From assembly GCA_009869945.1 (NCBI GenBank), contig WIXG01000127.1, forward strand, positions 1 through 64,000: DNA of 64,000 bases, read 5' to 3'. This DNA comes from Mesaphorura yosii. Taxonomy: Eukaryota > Arthropoda > Collembola > Poduromorpha > Tullbergiidae. The notes below the pieces were generated by a model, which saw only the letters and a program-made list of their open reading frames with translations, searched no databases and had not been told where the DNA came from. Below are positions 13,601 through 26,491 of this stretch, one piece after another (within the stretch, counting starts at the first letter, position 1; each line of letters opens with the position of its first letter). A program made the translations under genes and the position numbers.

Positions 13601-16600
13601 AATTAGTTGGTTTGCATTTGAACGTTGATGTATATTGTACTTGCACTCCGACTACCTCGAAGGGTGATTTTAGGCGGATATGTATTCAGGATCAAATTAA
13701 TTAATCATGCACTCTGCTAATGGCAATGGAATGTGAAAAGCCTTCAGTGTATAGTTCAGGCATTTCACAGCAGACAGGCTTCTGGCTGGCACAGGCTCTC
13801 ATCGCATGTGACGTGACCGCATGTGATATGGTTCCTGGCTCATGCTATTGTCTCTGTTAACCGCAAAAGCACGCAAGTGTGTATTTCAAGGGCCCGAAAC
13901 AAATAGTTCAGCGAACTGAGAAACTGAATGCTTTATTCAACCGAGCACAAGTAATAATGAAATATAATTTATTATTGATAATTTCCATGCTTTCTCTGAC
14001 TTTTAGTTGCCAAAAAATATCCCCAGTCGTAAAAGGTTCGACTACGAGCAGACACATGGTTATTGTTGCGTTATTAAGTGAAATAACAGAAAAATGCCTT
14101 TTATTTTATTGCAAACACTTGGTCGGATCGGGTCTGGCAGGCCTGGCTGCAGTGAACTCTTTTCCTGTGCGTAGCGTGGTGAGTAGTACTCATTTATCTT
14201 TCATAAGTTTCACATGAGTTGCTTCTTTCTCATGCCATGTGCGGTGCCGGATTTCGGCCGTTGTGTTCGTGCATCGGGTTGTTCAAACTGCGAGGCCAGG
14301 GAACCGTGAGACAGGGCAGCGAGGGCACAGGTTGCATTTCCTTTCATATCGACTTCGCGTACTTTTTCTTTTGTTCCAACCTCCAACTTCCCACTCACGG
14401 CGTGCTTTCACTGCCGCGTGCCGCCGCTGTCTTAATTCTTTTTTGATTTATCTCTTCGGAGCACTCTAACTCATTCTCAAACGCACAATGGTGTAGGCTT
14501 GTCTGGAAAACAATATCAACAACAACTCCAAGGTAAAAACAGGAACGGGACATGACTTAACTCGGGTTAAGCGAACACTTGGAGTACGGGGAGGTTGACA
14601 TGAGTGAGAAGCAGTCGCTTCTCACTGCAAGCATCACATTACTGAAAATCCTAAGCCAACTAACCCAATTTATCCATCAATGGCAAATGCAATTTCTGGT
14701 TCACAATCATAGACCAGGACAGTGCATAAATGCAAACATGAAAAAGTACTATCCAGCAGGGTAGAGCAAACCAGCGACAGCAAAGAGGTGAATTTCACAA
14801 GCACAAATATTACTTTGTAATCTGATGTGATACAGAGATCCGCAGTGAGTGTAAGCCGAAACTCAAACCACTTTCCATTCCATACTTCCAGTTTGGCAGC
14901 CTAAAAGCTTTGTTATTACACTTAAATTGATATTCCATTTGAAAAGGAAACAGACCAGGGTACTGGAGGCAGGTAATTTTTAGGAACAATTCAATTTCGC
15001 AAATTTACTCAAGGCAGAAAATGTTGGCCACGAACCTCATCCCTAATGGCAACACCAACTAGCGAGAAGAGAAACCGATATCCGATGACAGATGCAATGC
15101 GAGGATGCGAATATCAAAGTGGCTTCATAAAGTCAAACGCCTGAAGAGTATTTTGGTACAAATATAGATTTGGGACCGCGACATTATTTGCCTAGCGTGA
15201 AAATTGATTCGTGGAAGATTATTGTAAAACTTGGCACAGAGAAAGCAAGGCAATGGAAGTCAGAGTTTGAGGCTAATGCAGTGTGAGATGCTGTCATCAT
15301 TATTTCTAGGAGAGCAGAGTCGAGCCCTATCATGGCACGGCTCAGCCTCCGCCAACGCCAACGCTCAAGCAAGTGAGCGCTTAATGGTGCCTACCTTGTC
15401 AAAAGTGCTTTATGCTGCTCCACGCGCACGGATAAACCGTAACTCCGCCACAGGTCTCGAAGTGCGATGCTCATCGCATGCCCTTCTGAAGTGCCAGCCG
15501 TGTGAACTTCTTGTGTCATCCGCCTGAAAAGACAACAAGCCAAATTAAAACTCAAGTCTTCAGATGTTTGGAATTGAAATGAATGAGCTTCACAATACAC
15601 AATGCAATGAATACCGGAAAACCGCTCATGCTCAACGAGATCAGCCGTGAAGGAAGGTAACACTGTGAATTTGTATTTGAAAATTGGCCGCAAATAGAAG
15701 ATAATCCAAAAATTTACAAGTGCAATCATTGAACCGTGTGACACGACAAACTTCAAGACCAAGACGCTTTCTTTCAGGCTTCTGGAGATGCGCCCGTTTT
15801 TCATCTGTTGGAAACCTGTGCTTCATCTTTTTACTGCCGTCGATTTCGTCCTTGCCATTTTACGGGGTTGTAAGGGGAGGTGGTAACAAAAAGCACTTTA
15901 GCATTATATGATGATAGTCTCGTCATCTAGCCTTCTAGCCAGAGTGAGTCGCGACGGTGCCGTACCTCGAAAATGATGCAAAATGAGTCAACTCTGTTTT
16001 TCAGTTCCCAGTTCAAGAACAAAAGGGAATTCTATTTGACGAGTCTTAAGAAGATGTAAAACTTTTACGTTCTCGTCCTCGGAGTCGGTAACCTTTTTCA
16101 TATGTTTGTTGCTACATGGACCTCAGCCGGAAGATCCTTACATTGTAAATCATAAGCGTATACAACATTTTAAAAGCAGTCGAGTCGAGTGAGTCGACAA
16201 GCAAGAAGCAAGATGCATCATCGCTATCATACAAGCTTCCTGCTCGTCAGTTTTGTGTTTTCTGCTTTGGGTAGCTTTCTACTTTAGATAGCTGCTTTGG
16301 GCTGCTCCTCCGTTGTAGTCTTTCTTCTCGGTATCAAATCACAAGCATGCAAACGCAACTAGGCGTTGCAGGATCGGATCACACGAACCTGCATTTAGTG
16401 ATTCTTTGCACGAATTTTCTTTTACAACACCGAATTGTTAAAATGCTGCCTCTTAGCTCCCTTTTACTTTTAACTTTTCCACACTTCTCTCGGCTGAAGA
16501 CAAAGCGCGCAGTTACGCGTAGTCTTAAGTCTTAACTCTTCGCCATGCTTTTCTAAGCCCTGAATTCGTTTCGTATTCTCGGCTGTACTTTATTTACACT

Positions 16601-18781
16601 TTTCACTCTAATGAACTCTACACAAATAATATACGCTTTGCTGCTCTTCTTCCCGCTTCCTAGTTCCTAGTCTGGAGATCTTGATGTGCACTGTTCAGGG
16701 TACGGGTAACTGGCTAGCAGTTCAGTACGTTAAAATTGTGTTTTCTCCGGAAATTACAACCTTATCTTTATCTTGAGCAAACAATCTATAAAGAATTTAC
16801 TATTGTTTTCTCTTCTCAGACCTCCATTTCATTCCATTTCCTCGTGCAGTAATCTTTTTCTGCGGAAAGGAAGTTAAGGTCAATGTTTACCACTGCCAGC
16901 ATTTTCTGACCCGCACACTGGCTTTCAGACGCCCGCTAGACAACACTGCTGTTTTTGGCTCCTTAACCGACAATAAATTACATCTGTGCGATCTCATAAA
17001 GTGAAAAAGGACAGGCACCAGCAGGAAACTACATATCACTTAACTCTAAAGGGGAAGTCCGCTTTAATTAATTTCCTATCAAATAAAACATCGATAGATG
17101 TCAACGAGGAGGGCTGCTTTTAAAGCATCAAAAACTTCTGCACAAAGAAAGAGGTCACTCGTCCTGAATTCGAAACCAGACTCAAAGAAATTCGTTCAAC
17201 AAATAACGTAGAGACGAAATCCTGATTGCAAAGTCTGCACGAATAACGTAAATTATTTTTGGCTCGTTAAATCCTACACGAGCGAAATGTTCACACAGAT
17301 GATTATTATGGCTGCTAGTTAGTGACTCGATGCACTTTTGTCAGCTTCTCTGCAAGTTTTTCGAGGATTTTGAGAGATATGGCTCAGTGCTCAAGGCAAA
17401 TCATAATCGTGCGGGAACGGTTAGACGTGAAGCGTAAGGCAGAAAGAAAGTGAAAGGACAATCAATTCGAAATGCGAGGGAAGGAAAGTGCCCAAGATTT
17501 CTTTATTCACACAATTAAACTCTCATCGCATGATGGATCTTCCTTTCTCTCTGAGTTCATGCTTCCATTTGTATATTTCTCTGTCGTACTATGTTCACGT
17601 TTCGTACCCACGTTCTTTCACGAAATGCTTTCACTCGACAGTGGTTAGCGTGAGCTCGTCTAATTGTGGAAGTGAGGCTCGCCTTTTCATTTGTCTTAGC
17701 TCTACACGAACCGAAACACGAACTTTCATTACACGCATTCTGAAGCTAAAACAATACATCATCGGATCTCGTAGAGGCGGAAGCGGATTTTCTGGTGATA
17801 AATGTTGCGCGAGCATGAACTTCGATCGTACAAGAACACTAAAAGACAATACCCACGACCACACGGATAAAAAGAATGAGATAATAAGTATAATTACTTG
17901 AGATTATGATGAATGTTGGTTGTACTAATTTGATTGATGAGTTTATGAAACATTGTTTCGTTGAGGTCGTGTGGGAACGCCGATGAGCTGCCGAAGCCGC
18001 CGCTGCTGTCATCTGCGATGTAGCCGTAGCCCTGCGGGGAAGACCAGTCATTGTTCTGAACGTGTGATAATGAGAGTATGTCTGCTGCTGCTGCTGCCAT
18101 TGATGATGATGAATTGAGTTCGGCATTGTGATAATTTACAGAGAGATTACCACGACTCTTTAAACTGCCGACGATATATCCACTCAGAAATCCACATACG
18201 AGTAATCCCAAAGAAAGTCCCAAAAGCTGCAAGGGATGAAAGCATGAATATAAAGCAAGGGCTCTCATCATAAATTATCATAATTGATGCACTACCTTAA
18301 TTGATATATTTTTAAACCACATAAATCCTAAGCCGCTCCCAGAAGTACAATTGTTCTGGTCTGCGTAATGATGATGTATTCTTGATGACATTTTGTTTTG
18401 AAGGTAGCCCAAGTTTGCCGATGCCTTTTGTCGGTGCTGTGAAAATAAACTTCCACTACCGGAGTCGTGAACTGCCCCATTCCTAGTATGTGAAGTAGCT
18501 ACTCTAGATCCCGCTGTGACTAAGTCTTTACCCTGTCTTCGTGCACCGCTGCTTTGACTTGGGCCGTACTTGCTGTAATTTTCAATTTCGTCCACATCAT
18601 CGTCTCCCTCATTATCTTCCTCGCCCTCGACATCTCCGTGCTCATTTTCCTCGTCATCTTCCTGGCTGTAGTAATTGTAATTTTCAAGTGTTAGCTCGTC
18701 GCGTGCGATTCCAACCGTTTCCTCTCCGCTGTAATTATTCCACCGACGATACAGCTCTCGTTTGCCCATTGTAAAGTGCAT
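4672..18781 (-). CDS. M28B NAALAD/glutamate carboxypeptidase II-like membrane protein, probably non-catalytic
   Basis: Exons, 5' to 3' on the minus strand: 18781-18296, 18226-17898, 15523-15395, 12650-12511, 11949-11810, 11703-11569, about 10152 (or 10133) to 9781, 9179-8981, 8609-8271, 7595-7499, 6377-6228, 5390-5246, 5146-4672. Phases agree at every junction except before the seventh exon, where an exon may be missed or the weaker acceptor at 10133 is used. The product is about 1040 residues. It has an acidic cytosolic N-terminus of about 160 residues, one membrane span near 163-184, then protease-associated, M28 and dimerisation-type segments. Family landmarks are VHTAGT, YGVRAVVFYPDP, DSWAYGAGDP, SRRSILFISFDA, YPLYHTAFDTYE and INDKLMELDRAF. 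In GCPII numbering, His377, Glu424, Glu425 and Asp453 align with Ser, Asn, Leu and Thr, so hydrolysis is unlikely. Vertebrate NAALADL2 and the transferrin receptor are non-catalytic relatives. A splice acceptor at 18820 suggests an upstream 5' UTR exon. Confidence 0.82.
12651..15394 (-). other. Large intron of the NAALAD-like gene
   Basis: The phase-2 intron between the third and fourth exons spans about 2.7 kb. Open frames inside it have no recognisable protein signature on either strand. I saw no transposon, RNA gene or clear repeat. Confidence 0.6.
15524..17897 (-). other. Large intron of the NAALAD-like gene
   Basis: The phase-2 intron between the second and third exons spans about 2.4 kb. 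It joins the codons just before the conserved RMTQEVHTAGT segment. Nothing else was recognised in it. Confidence 0.6.
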
Positions 18782-18819
18782 ATTCAGGCCTCTTGATCGT
18801 TCGGAGTTTTCACTTTCAC

Positions 18820-19602
18820 CTGGAAAAGGTACCAAATTGAAATTAGACAACTCTAAAAACAAGCTTCGTGTTTCACTACACCCCTCGCTGTGCTTTAATT
18901 AAAAATTAATTAACATTTTGATTAACTTTCGTAAATCGGGTAAAGAATGCCTGGCATGCGAAAGCAAAGGCGATAACTCGAGCCGTCCAGGCGAGAGCCT
19001 ATTGTGCTATTGTGCGACGCTATTGTGCTGAAGGCTCCATAAGAAAGCAATTTTGTATTAAGTAAAGTCTTGAGACAGGCGAATACAAAAATTAGATTTT
19101 GTAGAATGGTTCTTATTAGATGGTCGTGACAGCGGAAAGACAAAATTACATTAATTGGTCGATAAAATTTGCTCATTCTCTCGTTGTCTTGCGAGGCTTG
19201 CCTCGCGCACACTTTTTAGAAATTATTTCCTGGCCGCTTGGTTTCTCCTTGGCATTGCCCTCTGCATTGACTCTTTGACAGAATACAGCACACTTAGTGT
19301 TCAGAATTCAGAATTCAACTCAACTTTCTTCTGCTTGCCATGCAATGCACTTTAGTTTGTAATTTCAGCTCATTCCTGTGCCCACTGCGATAGATGAGGT
19401 TAGCGGTTGCTCACCTGAGGGAATTTGCTTCACGGTCAATATACTCCACTAATAAGAAACTCTAACGAGAACGAGCTTGTGCTGGAATTCGAAAAGAGTG
19501 GAACAAGCAAGTGTTGCACACTGCAGCAACCTTGTCAAAAGAATTATTACCTTAATAATGTGACTATAGCATGTGATATTTAAGTATATACTAGTGGCCA
19601 GT
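18820..19602. other. Upstream region of the NAALAD-like gene, no gene seen
   Basis: No supported coding exon is visible. The 5' UTR exon and promoter of the minus-strand NAALAD-like gene may lie here or further right, but neither could be placed. Confidence 0.45.
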
Positions 19603-19679
19603 GTCACCGAACACTCGGTGACGTAAAAACTAAAAATGAACAGCTGTTCACAACACTACTCACTACTCTGCGTCCACCT

Positions 19680-20310
19680 AACCGCCTCTCCACTTAGTCA
19701 ACTGTCCGACCAAATTGCCTACACACCCGCTCACTTCGCCATATCAGTGCACACTCGATACGGGCAAACTCATCTCGAATTACTATCCTCCCTCAGCCCA
19801 ACTCCTTCAATCATATCCATCGTCATACACTGCCTGCCCGACCCCGCCTACCCCGCCTACCCCACACCGTCCCCTCGCCTGCTCGCCCCCGCCAACTGCC
19901 TTCCAGCTTGCTATACTCTGCCCACCCGACCCAACATTCCTTCTCATCACCCATTTGTCCGCCTGAACCCTCCAAACGCCTGTCTACTTGCTTTACACCG
20001 CCCGCCCGATCCCGTCTTCCCTGTATCCATAAACATTGCCCGCCGGACCTCGTCAACCGTCTCTCCACGTACTTTAATATGCGCATCTGATCCCACCACC
20101 GCCTCCCCCAATAAAACATGTAAACACGAGCCGTGCAACCGCTTCCTCTTCTAGCTCAATCTTCCGCCCGTCCCATCCTTTGCGCCAACCAATTCCCCTC
20201 AACGCGACTCCTGAAACTGCCTTCTCTCTCATCGCTCCGTTGTTCAGCCGACCCATTCAACCAAATTTTCCTGTCTACCAGACCCCACTAAACTGCCTTC
20301 CCTCCTAGTA
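19680..20310. repeat. Degenerate C-rich minisatellite, period about 76-87 bp
   Basis: Units begin with an AACYGCCTTCC-like box at about 19680, 19767, 19894, 19975, 20055, 20137, 20215 and 20291. Spacing is 76-87 bp, except for one irregular stretch of 127 bp. The plus strand is strongly C-rich and G-poor throughout, with recurring CCCGCCCGACCC-type blocks. The 172-codon plus-strand open frame that covers it is rich in Pro, Thr and Ser because of this composition and is not a credible gene. Confidence 0.65.
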
Positions 20311-20341
20311 TTCTCCTACAAAAATGACCCTTAGGCAAAAT

Positions 20342-20540
20342 GGCAAAAATCTTGAGTTTCTTAAATTTGGGAAATTTCTTGGAAAGCTTCCAAGAATTTT
20401 GGAAATGACTTTTTGGTCATTGTTCCAGTCGATTAGTGGGGCAAAAATATAAGTTTCCTAAAACCTGGAAAGTTTCCGAAATTTTTGTTTTGAAAAAAAG
20501 TCCTTCCCAAGAGTGTCCCAAAAACGAATATGAAATTTGT
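20342..20540. repeat. Two diverged copies of an about 98-bp AT-rich unit
   Basis: GGCAAAAAT followed by a TTTC.TAAA..TGG.AA.TTTC pattern occurs at 20342 and again at 20440. Similarity is clear over about the first 40 bases and then fades. A near-palindrome, CTTGGAAAGCTTCCAAG, sits inside the first copy near 20379-20395. Confidence 0.4.
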
Positions 20541-20640
20541 TTTGGGGTATCTGTCACCGCTTTCGAGGCTATAGAGCACAAATATTCATTCCACGATTAA
20601 GAAGTAGATGATGTGAGTTCAATCGCTCTGGTTCGGTGAC

Positions 20641-23600
20641 TTTCTCTACGTACCTCGTAGGTTGAGCCGTGAACCCAACTCGGGTTGCACGTGAGGAAAT
20701 TAAATGCATTCAGTCTGCAGTGCTATTAAGTCAACTAGTGAACGAACAAGTTCATGATAAAGTCAAGCTGATTGTAGTCGCAAGCCCTTAATTATAATTT
20801 ACTTTCTCAAGAGCTCAAGACACACTACACTATATACATACATACAATCAGTTCAATACACTGTGTCGCCAAAGAGGTGAGGAGTCGTAATTTCCAGACG
20901 CTTGGAGCGGCGCGACTGGATTTCCTGTCCAATGTCAGTGAAAGTTGGCTGAACTGCACGAAGGAGTCAATTAAGTGTAATTTAGAAGAAGTAAGTCCAA
21001 GCCGTTTAGAAAAGCGCGATTTGATGGCTTTCTTTGTCAGCCAAATCTACTTGGTCGATGGAAAAAATCAAAAAGCAGCACGAAGTCTTGCAGACTGCTA
21101 TTCAAGCCAATTAAAACTTTACACAAAGACTGGACTGCGCGCTTCAATTATGGCAGGACAATTGATTTAGATTAACGTCAAATTGGTTTCCGGTACTGCC
21201 CTCCGTCCGGAACTAAAATCTTCAACAGAAACGTCCGAAGGAACGACCGAAGACTCGAATCGGGTCGAAGGATCTAATCAATTTCAACGACTCAGGACTT
21301 TTCGAACTAAAAAAGCTATATGGTTTTAGCATAACTTTTGTGAAGAATGCATAAAATAACGGCGTGCGAAGTGCGAAACCTTATATCATATTCTGAATTT
21401 TGTGATTACTTTTTTTTAAAATGTGTGTCTGAAATGGATGGAACCACCAAGCTTACGGTTTTAATACTTATTGGATCCAACTTGTGATACAGGATCGATG
21501 AAGCCAAGTCCTAACTGCGTGCATTAATTGAACAGGTATGGTGTACGATGCAACATGCAAATACGGAAGCACGAACCGTGTTATGTAAATAGTCCATTAG
21601 TCAACGATACAAGTCCCAAAACTACAGGAAAAAGCACGAACATGAAAAATGGAACAAGCATTCGAGGACGAAGTTGGAATTAGTCAAGAGTCGCAATCGA
21701 CGCTCGCTTTCACATTCCAGGTTCGCATATCATGCGTCATGGAATGAGAGCGCGCAGGAAAAGCTCCTATTCTAAACCCTTTTACGAAATGAAAGCGAAT
21801 TTCGAAATGTCTTAAAAATGCGTACGCGCGACAGCTGCAAATAATTAATGGACTCTGTGTTCGGGGATTGTGAAAGCAGTCCACATACTACTACGAATAA
21901 CAAAAAATTACGAATTGCGAAGTACAAATAACAAAGAAATTTTGCATTAAGAACCATCATCTTTGGTGATTTGGATTTGGAAAACAAAAAAAATCGACTT
22001 GGATTTTGCGTGCCCCGACTTCTTGTTGCTTGTCACTTTGTCACTGTGCTGCGATTGACAAACACTTCTCCAGCGAAGGCGTGAATTTCGGATGGAACGA
22101 AACAAATCTGGCAATAGTTTCCCAATATTTCACATTTGGGACGTGGAACCACCCGCCTCAACGTGAGACAAGTTGATGGCTCCCGATCACAGATTTCAGA
22201 CGATCCAGCCAAAAAGGGATATTAACTCAATAATATTATTAAAATGAAGTGTAAGTGTAAGCCCGAGTTTTGCTGTATGAGTTGTCATTGTCATTTTGGC
22301 GAATTTGGCTTTTCGTGAGACGGTGTACAATGTTCATACTCCACACACGCATTAACATACCACCAATTCTACCCAACCTGCCAACCGCAAGATAACCCTT
22401 CATTCCACCGTTCATACCGCTGCTATTTCCGTTATATTACTGTTGCCGTTGCCTGTGTGCCGTGCCATCGATCTGAAATTATTCATATAACGTGCTCGAC
22501 AACAATTCACGAGAGATTTCTCTTGGCGATGAAACACAACGCAGCGGAGCACACAACATGGAGCATGTGACAATATGAAAACTTATGCACGCTATTATTA
22601 ACATCATAATCATAAACATAATAGACATAAACTCATGCAAAAGGGGAGAAAATTGAGTTGGAAGAAAAATGATATGGCATGGCGTGTCGAGAAAGTCTGT
22701 GAAGAGTTCACTGTCTATTCCTCCATTGCACATGAGCCACGCTGCCCTCAGCCGTCGGGGCACTGCTGGTGCTCAATATTGACGTTCCATCTCGTCAAAA
22801 GCCAAGAGTTGGACATTTTGATAAACTAAATAACCAAGAATGAGCAAATTTTTCAATTCCATAAATGTATCTACTTTTGAGGACGGAGAAGCATTGAAAC
22901 AAAGTAAATTCAGGAGCGACGAGCCCTTTTTTTCCCAAGAAGTGCTTCACAATTTATCGCTAAGAAGTTTTTCGAAAAAATACGACGAAGAATTGTTGGT
23001 AGGAAGGAATATCTTTTCGTGTGCATGTAGCGAGTGCATATGTGATTTTTCAAAGTTCAAGAGCTTTCTTTGCGTAAATGTCAATAGAACGGAATAGACA
23101 AAGACTCGTCATGCCACGATGCGTATTTAATAAATGTTCACAAAAAACATTTCGCTTGCCTGTTGGCTGTCCTGCGTTATTGTGCGGCTGCGGCTGGCTC
23201 CTTTTACTATTGCTTTTGCTCTTGCTATTTTTAAAAACCGATTATCAATCCAAGTTGAAGTGTCTACTCTGGTTCGAGGTGATTTTCTCTTCTTTCCTGC
23301 TCTGCGTTGATGTGATGCTTTCACTTTGTATTATTATTGAAATGGTGATTGCTTTCTCCTTCCCACAAAGGATTCACTGTAATAATACGAGCTTAAAATA
23401 AGCTGCTCCGGTAGCGTATTGTTGCCAGGTATCAGCCCACTCTCACCACGCACTTGAACTCGATTGAGATGTTATTGTCAGGTTTGTTGTGGGTAAATCT
23501 GTAATGCATACCTTTGTAGAATGGTAACTCGGTTCGTGCCAAACACCACATTCGATATTCTCAATTAACTGCAGAAGGTCTTCATCAACTATTGAGGCCT

Positions 23601-26491
23601 TTTCTAATTAAGTTCACTAACTGAAATTGTTAAGCATATTGTACTGCACGAGTCGAGCTAAATTCTGAAGACATCAAACGGTTCGATACCTTTTAGAAAT
23701 GATTGCGGTTTTAAGCCGAAAGAGTCAGTGAGAACTTTGAGAACCAGAGGCTAGGGAAAGCAAACGCCGTGTTCCTTCTGAGTCGGTTGTTGGTGTCAAA
23801 CTGTCTGCTTGGATTTCCAGCACTTGTGTGTTTAAGTGAGAAAGCTCCTCCACATAGCATGCATGCAGGGTTCGTGAAAAGTATAGTCCCCTCCAAGTGA
23901 GCGCACTACGTGAGTCAGGTAAAATTTTTCACTTTCACTTGGTGCAAGCGGGAAGTTATTGTATGTGCCTGGCAATGGCCTGGCTTCAGGATTTTACTGC
24001 GTGACCGTTGCAACTGCTGCCTCATTCTTGCCCGGCTACAGTATCGCATGGATTTATTTTATTCTTGCTGGCTTTCACGGAAAATATTCTTTTGCTGTGA
24101 AATGTGTGGACAAACCCATTTCACAATTTATTGTCCAGTAATAAAAAACTGAACACTGGACACTGACTATGTGCAATATAAATGAAAGCGACAGCTCAGT
24201 AGAAATTCAACATCTACCATGCCAAAAATTTAATTAAGCCCAGCACCAAAGGCTTAATTATTGACAGTTTGCTGCATCTTTACGTGAGCAGTGTACAATA
24301 GATTCTTGACATTTCTCATCAAGACTCCGTGCAGTGCGAAAACAAAATAGTTCATTGTATTAACGTTTCAATCTCGAGCTCTTTTACTCAATGTTCAACA
24401 CATGAATAGTTTATACCCCAGCTAAGTCACTTAAATCAGCTCTAGCATAATTTATAGACGAGCTTTTGCATTTTGCTATTGCGAGTTGCGACCTGATTCT
24501 TCAATATCCTGCCCTGCTCCTTTCTTGCTGGTGTTTGAAACATGATACTATGTGCGAAGGATTAACCTAATTCTAGTTCCAGTCAAAAGAATACTGTAAT
24601 CAAGTTTCAAGGCATGTCTTGGGAGCTTGCTGAACTGATGAAAATGCGAAGACGTGGAGTCGATCTGAGATGTGGATTGAATTTTGTGATTGTGAAAAGA
24701 ATTTCACATGCGATAATGCAGTCATGATCTGAAATCAAGCAACGGAACAGACCTCTTGCCTTCCAGCCTCGTCCGCTCGTGATTTCGAACTGGTCCAAAC
24801 GAAAACCTCGGGCCCAAACGAATGAAATCGGCGTATATTCTCATTAGTCATGATCAAACGTCTGATTCGCACCACGCTCGACCAAGCTTCTTTACCTTTT
24901 GTCGTTCTACTGTTTAATCTTTGGGCAATCAAAAAGGAAGCGGCACGGCTCCTGACTTTTGATCATCTGCAAATTAGCGAATTTACGTACGCTCTGCAGA
25001 TTCAGTAGGAATTTATTTATAGTCTGAATCAAGCAAATGATGCATCACACTGTCAGCGTTTATCACATCGTAGTCGCACGTATGAAATATCGCCGACATT
25101 AATAAAACCTTGTTTACTTTCAAAATATTTTGCAGACGCACTATAACACGGTTAAATGGCAAAGCACGCGGTACGAACTGGTTCGTAAATACTATAATTT
25201 AATATATTCGGGATTCGTTTTATTTATGCAGAAGTCCTAATGTCACGAGCCTTGGCGCGCGAATGAATTAAATATCTGAATCATTTCTAAAGTAGCAAAG
25301 CGACACCGAATGTAAACTGTGATTCATCATTCTCTAATCCGCTTTTCCTCCTCTACCTGCTGAGAATGAATGCTTCTACTACGGTACCAAGTACAGGATG
25401 CTTGCGACTTCTATTTGACTTTTGCAGGTCGAAATTGACTAACGTTCGATTCGAGGTGGACCCTGCACTCCTCAATTTGTAAATATGAATACACAAAGCA
25501 GGTTGCTTCACTGTACAATTACAAATTGCTAATTGCACCTATTTACAACTGTTCTTGTTAAAAGCAATTAAAGCACGAACAACGCCGCTCATATTTCTCG
25601 CGAAAATTCACGCATGAAGATAGCTGTTAGAGGTTAATTCTTGCCATATTTGTTGAAGAATGTCCTCAAATTGAAATTCTGGCCTATCTTCACCCGGCCG
25701 AGATAGCATAAAAATTCATTTCAATCAGTTCGTTCCATGGCATAGCCACCACGTAAGCTGCAATATGTTTTGAAGCCACAATAGCATACGCAAGTAATAC
25801 CTGGTTCTCTTGGATCTCTGATTTCCTCATAAAAAGCGATACAAGGTGCAACATCCTATGCTGCTAGTTTTATGGGAGCATCAGGGTGAATATTCTGTTG
25901 AGTACCTCGCGTAATCCCAACCACGTCAACCAAAACGTTTATTTGACATCTCAAGAGCGAGACGGGAATAGTTTTGGTTCTAGGACAACACAAGATGTGG
26001 TGCGAATTTAAATAAACAACCCGACACTGCAGCTGAAACTGAAGCTAATGATTTTTTTTCTGCACGAGGATTCATTACTGTACTTTACGTGCATACTTCC
26101 GTGCTCAATGCTGACACTTGAGAACCTCACAGTCTCGGTCTAGACGCAACTCCAGTAAGTAGTAAATGCTCCCAAACGGGAAACTCAGAGCACTGTATCT
26201 TGCATCATGTACGGGATCGTTTTTTGGATTGAAATTTTAAGAAGGCAGACAGCAGGACAGATGCGCAATGCTCTCGTTTATTAATAACAGCCGCAGCAGC
26301 TGAAGCGGTATCACAGCAATAACCAGCAGGGGAATATTAAAGCAGTCTCATTTTCATCTAACCAACACAGACTCTAACTTCTTTCACCGGGTTCCTTCGC
26401 TTAAAACGTACCCAGAAAGGTAGGAATAAGTTTGCTGTCAGCTTCCAGAGCAAGTCATTGTCCTTTATAAGTAAAGAGTGAAAGTGATAAA
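20641..26491. other. Gene-poor intergenic region
   Basis: About 5.9 kb without any open frame that resembles a protein family and without recognisable RNA genes. Short open frames on both strands have unbiased composition. Regulatory elements of the flanking NAALAD-like (-) and WAP-domain (+) genes, which diverge from here, may lie in it, but none can be named. Confidence 0.6.

Larger units (their letters stand above)
19603..20640. repeat. Repeat unit bounded by a 10-bp inverted repeat
   Basis: GTCACCGAAC at 19603-19612 reappears as its exact reverse complement at 20631-20640. The left copy is also half of a local hairpin (GTCACCGA, loop ACAC, TCGGTGAC). Between the ends lie a C-rich minisatellite (19680-20310) and an AT-rich, GGAAA/TTTCC-rich segment. 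Unequivocal target-site duplications are not visible and there is no transposase. This may be a non-autonomous element remnant or a chance pairing. Confidence 0.3.

Noticed and set aside
17488-17901. 137-codon plus-strand open frame
   Set aside because: Unbiased composition, no domain, and its 3' end overlaps the antisense of a well-supported exon boundary.
19636-20154. 172-codon plus-strand open frame rich in Pro/Thr/Ser
   Set aside because: It coincides with the C-rich minisatellite, has no start context, splice partner or domain, and the opposite strand is equally open in places.
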